Assembly (NCBI GenBank): GCA_035711805.1 | Contig: DASTBV010000102.1 | Span: 1-41,668, forward strand | DNA: 41,668 nt | Direction: 5' to 3' | DNA from: Gp6-AA40 sp035711805 | GTDB taxonomy: Bacteria; Acidobacteriota; Vicinamibacteria; Vicinamibacterales; UBA2999 | In this document: one piece after another, positions 31,307-38,087 of the stretch | Position numbering within the stretch: position 1 is the first letter of the stretch | How the letters are laid out: each line of letters starts with the position of its first letter | Translations under genes and position numbers: made by a program | Notes under the pieces: generated by a model | Told to the model about the DNA's origin: nothing | Seen by the model: the letters and a program-made list of their open reading frames with translations, nothing else | Databases searched by the model: none

Positions 31307-33241
31307 ATGTGTGGCATTGCCGGAATCGTCCGCTGGGACGGCGCGCCGGTGGCCGAGCACGACATCAGGGCCATGTGCTCGGCGATCGTGCACCGCGGAC
31401 CGGACGACGAAGGCGTGTACCTCGGCGAGGGTGTGGCGCTCGGACAGCGGCGGCTGAGCATCATCGATCTCGAGGGCGGCCATCAGCCGCTCTCGAACGA
31501 AGACGGAACCGTGTGGATCGTCTTCAACGGCGAGATCTACAACTACCGTGAGCTGCGGCGCGACCTCGAGCAGCGCGGCCACGTCTTCCGCACCGACAGC
31601 GACACCGAAACCATCGTTCACCTGTACGAAGACCAGGGCGCACGGTGTGTCGATCGACTGCGCGGCATGTTCGCGTTCGCCATCTGGGACGAACGGCGGC
31701 GCCAACTGCTCCTGGCGCGCGACCGCATGGGCATCAAGCCGCTCTACTACGCGGAGCGCGGGAACGAGCTGATCTTCGCGTCCGAGCTGAAGCCGATCCT
31801 GCAGCTGGCCGATGTGCCTCGAGCCATCGACTGGGGCGCCGCACACCACCTGTTTACGTTCCTGTCGACGCCCTCGGCCTCCAGCATCGTCGAGGGCATT
31901 TCGAAACTGGAGCCGGCACGTACCGCCGTGGCGTCGCGCGCACACCCACGCCTGCGCATCGAGAAGTACTGGGATCTGCAGTTTCAGCCGAATGAAAAGG
32001 CCTCCGAAGGTGAGCTCGTCGAGCAATTGCGCGGGCTGCTGGAGGAATCGGTCGCGCTCCACCAGGTCAGCGACGTTCCGGTTGGCGCCTTCCTGAGCGG
32101 CGGGATCGACTCGAGCGCGGTGGTCGCGTTGACGGCGAAAGCCGGTTTGAAGACGTTCTCGATCGGCTTTGCCGAGTCGGCATTCGACGAACTCCAGCAC
32201 GCGCGGCAGGTGGCGGCCGTCTTCAAGACTGATCATCACGATCTCGTGTTGCAGCCGGACGTGGTGCAGGTCGTCGAAGACCTCACCTGGTACCTCGACG
32301 AACCATTCGGCGACACATCGGCCATCCCCACCTTCATGGTGTCGAAGCTGGCCTCGGAGCACGTCAAGGTGGTCCTCTCCGGCGATGGCGGCGACGAGTT
32401 GTTCGCCGGATACGACAAGTACGTCGTGGAACAGCGCGAACGGCGCTTCGATCGCCTTCCTCGTCCGCTCCGCGCGGTGGCGGGCGCCATCGGCGGTCTC
32501 CTGCCGGAGGGGATGCGCGGGCGGCGATTCCTGCGGCACCTGGCTCTCGACGGCCCGCGCCGCTACCTCGACGCCTCGTCGATGTTCCGCACCGACGAGA
32601 TCCGGCGGCTGTTTCGCCCGGAGGCCGTGGAGCGCCTGATGCGCCACGATCCGCTGTCGGAATCGCTCGCCGCGCTCGGGGGCTACGGAGACGAGTGGCT
32701 GGCAGCCATCCAGTACCGCGACGTCCACACCTACCTGCCGCTCGACATCCTGACGAAAGTCGATCGGGCGACGATGGCGCATTCCCTCGAGGCGCGGCCC
32801 CCGCTCCTCGATCACCGCCTCGCGGAATTCGCGGCCACTATTCCCGCCGCGTACCGGCTGCGCGGAGGCACCACGAAATATCTGTTCAAGCAGGCGATGC
32901 GAGGCATTCTGCCGGACGCGATCATCGATCGCCCGAAACACGGTTTCGCCGTGCCGATTGCCGCATGGCTGCGCGGCGGCCTGGCCGAGTTCTCGCGCGC
33001 GCTGCTGCTCTCGGACGTCTGCCGTCAGAGAGGGTTCTTCAACGCGGCTCACGTCGAACGTCTCTTGACACTGAACGCGCGCGGCCGGGATCTCGACCTC
33101 CAGCTCTGGACGATGATGTCGTTCGAGCTCTGGTGCCAGCGCTTCCTCGACCGAACGCCACGGCAGCAGCCGGTCCCCGTGCGCCCGGCCCGGCGGCTCG
33201 CGCCGGCCATCGTTCGCCTCGGAACAGCCCAGACGGCCTGA
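31307..33241 (+). CDS. AsnB-type glutamine-dependent amidotransferase (asparagine synthase-like)
   Basis: A 644-residue two-domain enzyme. The N-terminal class II glutaminase domain has the essential Cys2 (MCGIAGIVRW), IVHRGPDDEG, LSIIDLEGGHQPL and FNGEIYNYRELR. The C-terminal synthetase domain has the ATP-pyrophosphatase loop SGGIDSS (264-270) and SGDGGDELFAGYDKY, so it should be active. In EPS loci such enzymes amidate sugar carboxylates, for example uronic acids; the XrtA-associated amidotransferase is the closest standard match in length and design. The ATG at 31307 has GGAGG 9 bases upstream, just after the repeat in the flippase gene. It is followed 16 bases later by the heparinase-like gene. 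Confidence 0.93.
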   Translation: MCGIAGIVRWDGAPVAEHDIRAMCSAIVHRGPDDEGVYLGEGVALGQRRLSIIDLEGGHQPLSNEDGTVWIVFNGEIYNYRELRRDLEQRGHVFRTDSDTETIVHLYEDQGARCVDRLRGMFAFAIWDERRRQLLLARDRMGIKPLYYAERGNELIFASELKPILQLADVPRAIDWGAAHHLFTFLSTPSASSIVEGISKLEPARTAVASRAHPRLRIEKYWDLQFQPNEKASEGELVEQLRGLLEESVALHQVSDVPVGAFLSGGIDSSAVVALTAKAGLKTFSIGFAESAFDELQHARQVAAVFKTDHHDLVLQPDVVQVVEDLTWYLDEPFGDTSAIPTFMVSKLASEHVKVVLSGDGGDELFAGYDKYVVEQRERRFDRLPRPLRAVAGAIGGLLPEGMRGRRFLRHLALDGPRRYLDASSMFRTDEIRRLFRPEAVERLMRHDPLSESLAALGGYGDEWLAAIQYRDVHTYLPLDILTKVDRATMAHSLEARPPLLDHRLAEFAATIPAAYRLRGGTTKYLFKQAMRGILPDAIIDRPKHGFAVPIAAWLRGGLAEFSRALLLSDVCRQRGFFNAAHVERLLTLNARGRDLDLQLWTMMSFELWCQRFLDRTPRQQPVPVRPARRLAPAIVRLGTAQTA

Positions 33242-33257
33242 GATTCATCACAACTCA

Positions 33258-35195
33258 GTGTCCACCCCTCCCCTCGCGTCCGATCTCGCGCCGACGACCG
33301 CGGCTGTGCCTCCGGCGCTGCCGGAAGACACGCTCGTCGCGGTCCAGAACTTCGGCTCTGCGGCGCCGCGACGTTTTTTCGACGGCGCGTCCGATCGAGC
33401 CGCACTCGCGATCCTCAGGGAGCGCTTCCCGGAGTATTACGAAGCTGTTGCGCAGGCGCCGACGGGCATCGCACGACGGCATCAGGGGGAGTTCCAGCTG
33501 GCGCAGGCCTATGCGCTGACTGGTGACGAACGGCACGCCGTGCGATCGCTGTCGCCGATCGAGGAGTGGAGCACGGCCGCGACGCCGGACGCGGGCTTCC
33601 GGCTTCTTGCGTGGTGCTGGTCGCTCGTGCTGCTTCGGCATTCCGCCGCACTCACGACATCGCGGCTGTGCGGCGCGACCGAGGCCATCCGCCAGCAGGC
33701 CTTCAGCCTGAGTACGGACGACGCGCAGTCGTCAGCGCCGGCCACCACCGTCATCGTCAACGCGCTTGCCCTGTTCTATGTCGCCACGCTGTTTCCGGAA
33801 TTCCGCGCGTCGCGCCGATGGCGTGACCTGGCGGTGCGGGTGCTGGTCGCAGAGTGCGAACGCCAGGTCCACGCCGACGGTGTGCATTTCGAACAGTCGA
33901 CGTCCTTTCAGTTCTATGCCGTGGACGTCTACCTCCACTTCCTGCTGCTCGCCGCGCGCAATCGCGTCGAGGTGCCGTCCGTGGTCGGCGAGCGGCTGCA
34001 GCGGATGCTCGACTTCGTCCTGGCGATCCGCGCACCGGACGGTACCGTGCCGTCGATTGGCGACTCCGACGGCGGCTCCCTCCTTCCGCTGATGTCGCGT
34101 CCTGCTCTCGATCCGCGGGGCCGGTTTGCCGTTGCCGCCGCGTTGTTCGGGCGGCCGGACTTCGCGTGGGCGGCCGGGAGCGCCACGCCGGAAATCGCGT
34201 GGTTGATGGGCGCAGGCGGGCTGCGGGCGTTCGACGCGGTGCGGCCGGCCGCACCCGCGGCCTCGGCATCGCGCGCGTTTCCGTCGGGCGGCTACGCGGT
34301 CATGCGTTCGGGCTGGGATCGCGGCGCGCATCACATGCTCGTGGATGTCGGCCCGCTCGGCTGCCCGGTGAGCGGAGCCCATGGCCACGCCGATCTCCTG
34401 AGCATCCACTGCTCGATTTTCGGAGATCAGGTCGTTGTCGATCCCGGAACGCACTGCTACGGCGACTCGCGGTGGCGCGACTTCTTTCGCAGTACTGCCG
34501 CGCACAGCACGGTGGTCGTCGACGGCCTCAGCCAGGTGGAACCCTCCGGAGTTTTCGGGTGGAAGCGACGGCCGCGCGTCCGCCTGCGTGAATGGCATTC
34601 CACGGCGGACGTGGACTTTCTCGACGCGGAGCACGACGGCTACGCGACGCTCCGGCAGCCGGTCACGCATCGCCGGCGCGTGATTTTCATCAAGCCTTGC
34701 GATGCGGCTCGTGGAGCGGACGTTGTCACGTCCGCCGGGCGCCAAGGTGCCTACTGGATCATGGTTGACGACCTGAGCGGGAGCGGCCGCCACGACGTCG
34801 AACTCCGTTTCCAGCTCACCGGCGATCCGGTGGCGCTGGGACCTCATCCGTGGGCCCGGGTGCAAACCGCACACGGACACTGCCTCTGGATTTCCCCTTT
34901 TCCCTCCGCGCCTGCCCAGCCGGCGGTCAAATGTGGTGAGCCGGCACCCATTTGCGGGTGGATTGCACCCGAATTCACACGCCTCAGCCCGGCACCGATG
35001 TTGATCTACTCGTTCGCCGTGGCTCTGCCCTGGCGCATCGTGACGCTGCTGCTGCCCGATCGACAGGGACTTTCTACGCCACCGGGAGTCCGGCCCATCT
35101 ACGACACGGGCGGCCTGCCGCATGGATTCGTGTTCGAACGGCCGCGGCGCGTCGTGCGCTTCGATGATCGAGCCGTCGTCGTCGAACGCGACTAA
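33258..35195 (+). CDS. Heparinase II/III-like protein
   Basis: A 645-residue protein: an alpha-toroid of roughly the first 340 residues (WCWSLVLLRHSAAL, FEQSTSFQFYAVDVYLHFLLLAARN) and a heparinase II/III-type beta domain (GGYAVMRSGWDRGAHHMLVDVGPLG, then GAHGHADLLSIHCSIFGDQVVVDPGTHCYGDSRWRDFFRSTAAHSTVVVDG in outline). The HGHAD motif carries the metal or catalytic His of this family. Characterised relatives eliminate uronic acid linkages. No signal peptide is seen, which is usual for the EPS-locus members. Residues around 485-495 (RGADVVTSAG) are encoded by a palindrome (34711-34735) absent from the expected fold. The start is a GTG at 33258. It could be an epimerase-like or editing enzyme in place of a true lyase. 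Confidence 0.88.
   Translation: MSTPPLASDLAPTTAAVPPALPEDTLVAVQNFGSAAPRRFFDGASDRAALAILRERFPEYYEAVAQAPTGIARRHQGEFQLAQAYALTGDERHAVRSLSPIEEWSTAATPDAGFRLLAWCWSLVLLRHSAALTTSRLCGATEAIRQQAFSLSTDDAQSSAPATTVIVNALALFYVATLFPEFRASRRWRDLAVRVLVAECERQVHADGVHFEQSTSFQFYAVDVYLHFLLLAARNRVEVPSVVGERLQRMLDFVLAIRAPDGTVPSIGDSDGGSLLPLMSRPALDPRGRFAVAAALFGRPDFAWAAGSATPEIAWLMGAGGLRAFDAVRPAAPAASASRAFPSGGYAVMRSGWDRGAHHMLVDVGPLGCPVSGAHGHADLLSIHCSIFGDQVVVDPGTHCYGDSRWRDFFRSTAAHSTVVVDGLSQVEPSGVFGWKRRPRVRLREWHSTADVDFLDAEHDGYATLRQPVTHRRRVIFIKPCDAARGADVVTSAGRQGAYWIMVDDLSGSGRHDVELRFQLTGDPVALGPHPWARVQTAHGHCLWISPFPSAPAQPAVKCGEPAPICGWIAPEFTRLSPAPMLIYSFAVALPWRIVTLLLPDRQGLSTPPGVRPIYDTGGLPHGFVFERPRRVVRFDDRAVVVERD
34711..34735. repeat. 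Palindromic repeat inside the heparinase-like gene
   Basis: GTGGA followed by GCGGACG (34716-34722), loop TTGTCA, CGTCCGC (34729-34735). The first 11 bases and the loop match hairpin A of the element in the flippase gene, and it is read in the same frame (RGAD, then V, then S-A). Confidence 0.75.
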
Positions 35196-35223
35196 CGCAG
35201 GGCCGGGCTCTGCCGGGAACGTG

Positions 35224-36552
35224 ATGCGGATTCTGTGGGTGAAGATGGGCGGCCTGTGGCCGTCGACAACGGGCGGGCGCGTTCGCAGCCTGCACACGAT
35301 CGCCGAGTTGTCGCGGCGCCATCAGGTGACGGTGATCACGACGCACGGCGTCGGCGACGATCCCGAGGGGCTGGCGCGGCATCTCTCGTACTGCGACCGC
35401 GTCATCTCGCTGCCGTATGTGGTGCCGAAGCGCGGCAGCGCCGCGTTTCCCGGCGCGCTGTTCCGGTCGTGGCTGTCGACGTATCCGGTCGATCTGTGGA
35501 AGTGGCAGGTCCCGGACGTGCGCGCGCAGGTGCAGGCGATCATGGACGCCGGCGTCGATCTGGTCGTCGCCGATTTTCTCTTCGCCTCGATGAACGTCCC
35601 GATGGACGGTTCGGCGCCCGTCGTCCTCTTTGAACACAACGTCGAGTACCAGATCTGGCAGCGGCTCGCCGCCTTGGAGCGGCGACCGTGGATTCGTCCG
35701 CTGCTCGAAGTGGAGTGGCGGAAGCTCCGCGCGCGCGAAGCGGATGCCTGCCGCCGCGCCAACCTTACGATCGCGGTTTCGGCCGACGACCGGCGCCGGC
35801 TCGAACGACTGGCTCCCGGGATCAACGCCGTATCCATCCCGACCGGCGTGGACACCGGCTACTTCACGCCACAGCCGGACGCCCAGCGTCCGGCGCACCT
35901 GGTGTTCAGCGGGTCGATGGACTGGCACCCGAACGAGGACGCAGTCCTCTATTTCATGCAGTCGATCCTCCCGGCAATCCGCGCGCAGATTCCGGAAACC
36001 ACGTTTACGGTGGTCGGGCGCAATCCGACGGGGCGGCTGCGCGAGGCTGCCGATCGAGTCGGCGGCGTCACCGTCACGGGCACGGTCAACGACGTGCGTC
36101 CGTTCATCGCCGAGGGGGCAGTTTACGTGGTGCCGCTTCGCGCCGGCGGCGGCACGCGACTGAAGATCTTCGAGGCACTCGCCATGGCGCGGCCGGTGGT
36201 ATCGACCACCGTCGGCGCGGAAGGCCTCGGCATCGAGCCCGGTCTCCACTACACACGCGTCGACGATCCGCGCGGGTTCGCGGCGGCCGTCGTCTCGCTG
36301 CTCCGCGACCCGGCGCGCCGCGGGCAGCTGGGCAGCGCCGGCCGGCATCTCGTCGAGACGTGCTACTCGTGGCCGACGATTGGACGCGTGTTCGAACAAC
36401 GGTGTGAAGAGGTGGTTGCCGCGCATGTCTACCCACGCAGGAACGCCGACCGTCGTGCTCATCTGTCACGAGGCGGAGCGCCTCGATCGCGAAGGACTCG
36501 CGTCGTGGCTGGCGAGCACAATGAGATTGGCTGGTCTGCTCGTCATCCGTGA
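35224..36552 (+). CDS. Family 4 glycosyltransferase, second copy
   Basis: A 442-residue GT-B enzyme. The start reads MRILWVKMGGLWPSTTGGRVRSLHTIAEL, in outline the acceptor-side loop of the PEP-CTERM/EpsH1-associated sugar transferase group. C-terminal donor domain: LVFSGSMDWHPNEDAVLYF, TFTVVGRNP, VTGTVNDVRPFIAEGAVYVVPLRAGGGTRLKIFEALAMARPVVSTTVGAEGL in outline, with the EALA block of GT4 enzymes. The domain ends near RVFEQRCEEVVAA (about residue 400); the last 42 residues are Arg-rich and run 128 bases into the formyltransferase gene in another frame, so they may be a read-through tail from a lost stop. A GTG at 35221 is an alternative start. The repeat-unit sugar it adds is unknown. Confidence 0.9.
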   Translation: MRILWVKMGGLWPSTTGGRVRSLHTIAELSRRHQVTVITTHGVGDDPEGLARHLSYCDRVISLPYVVPKRGSAAFPGALFRSWLSTYPVDLWKWQVPDVRAQVQAIMDAGVDLVVADFLFASMNVPMDGSAPVVLFEHNVEYQIWQRLAALERRPWIRPLLEVEWRKLRAREADACRRANLTIAVSADDRRRLERLAPGINAVSIPTGVDTGYFTPQPDAQRPAHLVFSGSMDWHPNEDAVLYFMQSILPAIRAQIPETTFTVVGRNPTGRLREAADRVGGVTVTGTVNDVRPFIAEGAVYVVPLRAGGGTRLKIFEALAMARPVVSTTVGAEGLGIEPGLHYTRVDDPRGFAAAVVSLLRDPARRGQLGSAGRHLVETCYSWPTIGRVFEQRCEEVVAAHVYPRRNADRRAHLSRGGAPRSRRTRVVAGEHNEIGWSARHP

Positions 36553-37264
36553 CGGCTCGCGGCGCCGCTGGCAGGCTGCACGGCGGGAGCTGAAGCGCGT
36601 CGGCCCGCTGGGACTCCTCGACGTCATCGCCTTTCGCGCCTACGCGCGTCTGGTGCACGCGGCGGACGACGCGCGCTGGGAACGCGCCGCCGTCGCGGAG
36701 CTTCGCCGCCGGTATCCCGCCAGTCTCGACACCGTGCCACGTCTCACCGTGCGGTCGCCGAACTCGAGCGAGGCACGAGCATTCCTCCAGCGTCTGCAGC
36801 CGGATCTGGTCGTCGCGCGCTGCAAGGTCCTGCTCCGGAAAGACGTCTTCGAGATCCCGCGCGCCGGGACGTTCGTGCTGCATCCGGGAATCTGCCCCGA
36901 ATATCGCAACGCGCACGGCTGCTTCTGGGCCCTGGCGAACCGCGACCTGACCCGCGTCGGAATGACGCTGCTGCGCGTGGACGCGGGCATCGATACCGGA
37001 CCGGTCTATCTGCACGGCACCTGCGAGTACGACGAAGACCGCGACTCGCACATCGTCATTCAGCAGCGGGCGGTGGTCGACAACCTCGACGCCGTCGGCG
37101 AGACGCTGATCGCGGTCGCGCGCGGCGAGCAGGTGCCGCCGGTGGACACGGCCGGCCGGCAATCGGCCGTCTGGGGCCAGCCGCGGCTCACGTCGTATCT
37201 GCAATGGAAGCTCGCGGCGCGGCGCCGCCCCTTTATGGCGCGCCATGAGGAGGCGAGGCATTGA
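36425..37264 (+). CDS. Formyltransferase-like protein
   Basis: A 279-residue protein with a formyl_trans_N fold (methionyl-tRNA or sugar N-formyltransferase type). Motifs: PTVVLICHEAERL at the start, LQPDLVVARCKVLL, then FVLHPGICPEYRNAHGCFWALANRDLT and VGMTLLRVDAGIDTGPVYLHG. These match the HPSLLPxYRG and D-x-G-x-DTG blocks. Of the catalytic triad Asn-His-Asp, the His (LHPG) and Asp (DTG) are kept, but the expected Asn before the His appears to be Val. The enzyme could N-formylate an amino sugar with formyl-tetrahydrofolate, which fits the aminotransferase upstream, or could have lost activity. The ATG at 36425 lies within the preceding GT gene. It ends in TGATG with the second deacetylase gene. 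Confidence 0.8.
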   Translation: MSTHAGTPTVVLICHEAERLDREGLASWLASTMRLAGLLVIRDGSRRRWQAARRELKRVGPLGLLDVIAFRAYARLVHAADDARWERAAVAELRRRYPASLDTVPRLTVRSPNSSEARAFLQRLQPDLVVARCKVLLRKDVFEIPRAGTFVLHPGICPEYRNAHGCFWALANRDLTRVGMTLLRVDAGIDTGPVYLHGTCEYDEDRDSHIVIQQRAVVDNLDAVGETLIAVARGEQVPPVDTAGRQSAVWGQPRLTSYLQWKLAARRRPFMARHEEARH

Positions 37265-38085
37265 TGCGCGCCATCGCCCTGCTCTTCCACGACGTCTACG
37301 TCGACCACCCGGACGAAAGCGGGTTCACGTCGGAGGCGGCGAACCGCTACAAGCTGGCCCTCGGCGATTTCGATGCGCAGCTGTCCGGCGTGGACGGTGT
37401 CCGGTCCGACTCGCCGATCCTCGCCAGCGCCATCGCGCGGCTGGATGACGACACGGCTCCGGCCGGCGCGCCGCCTTTTCTCATCACCGTGGACGATGGC
37501 GGCGCTGCGTATCACGACTGGATCGCGGAGCGCCTCGAGCGGCGCCGATGGCGGGGCCATTGTTTCGTCTCGACGGACTGCATCGGACGCCGCGGGTTCC
37601 TGCGTCGCGAACAGATCCGCGAGCTGGCCGAGCGCGGTCACGTGATCGGCAGCCATTCGGCCTCCCATCCCGTCCGCTTCAACGCGCTGCCCTTCAGCGA
37701 GATGGTGTCCGAGTGGTCGCGAAGCCGCGCGGTTCTCGAGGATATCGTCGGCCGCGCCGTGGACATTGGATCGGTGCCGGGCGGCTACTTCTCGCCCGCC
37801 GTCGCGCGCGCGGCGCGTGACGCCGGCCTGCGCACGCTGTTCACGTCGGAGCCGGTGACGCGAGTGCACGAGGACGGCGACCTCCTGCTCGTCGGCCGCT
37901 TCACCATCCGGCGCGGCGATCCGCACCCTCGCGCACGGCGCCTGGTGTCTGCGCCGGCCTGGACACGGTCCGTCGAATGGGCCAGCTGGAACGCCAAGGG
38001 CCTCGTCAAACCGCTGCTCGGCCCTTCGTACATCCGTATCGCCGACTGGCTGCTGGCTGCGCGGCCGTCAGGCAGGACATCCTGA
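37264..38085 (+). CDS. Polysaccharide deacetylase (NodB-like), second copy
   Basis: A 273-residue carbohydrate esterase 4-like protein. Motif LLFHDVYVDH opens the domain; ITVDDGGAAYHDWIAERLE in outline has the Asp pair of motif 1; GSHSASHPVRF has the H-x3-H metal site; VPGGYFSPAVARAARDAGL gives the third motif (PGG). It lacks a signal peptide. Compared with the first copy it is about 90 residues shorter and clearly diverged, so the two probably act on different sugars. The ATG at 37264 shares bases with the stop of the formyltransferase gene (TGATG). It is followed 2 bases later by the fusion gene. Confidence 0.87.
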   Translation: MRAIALLFHDVYVDHPDESGFTSEAANRYKLALGDFDAQLSGVDGVRSDSPILASAIARLDDDTAPAGAPPFLITVDDGGAAYHDWIAERLERRRWRGHCFVSTDCIGRRGFLRREQIRELAERGHVIGSHSASHPVRFNALPFSEMVSEWSRSRAVLEDIVGRAVDIGSVPGGYFSPAVARAARDAGLRTLFTSEPVTRVHEDGDLLLVGRFTIRRGDPHPRARRLVSAPAWTRSVEWASWNAKGLVKPLLGPSYIRIADWLLAARPSGRTS

Positions 38086-38087
38086 CC

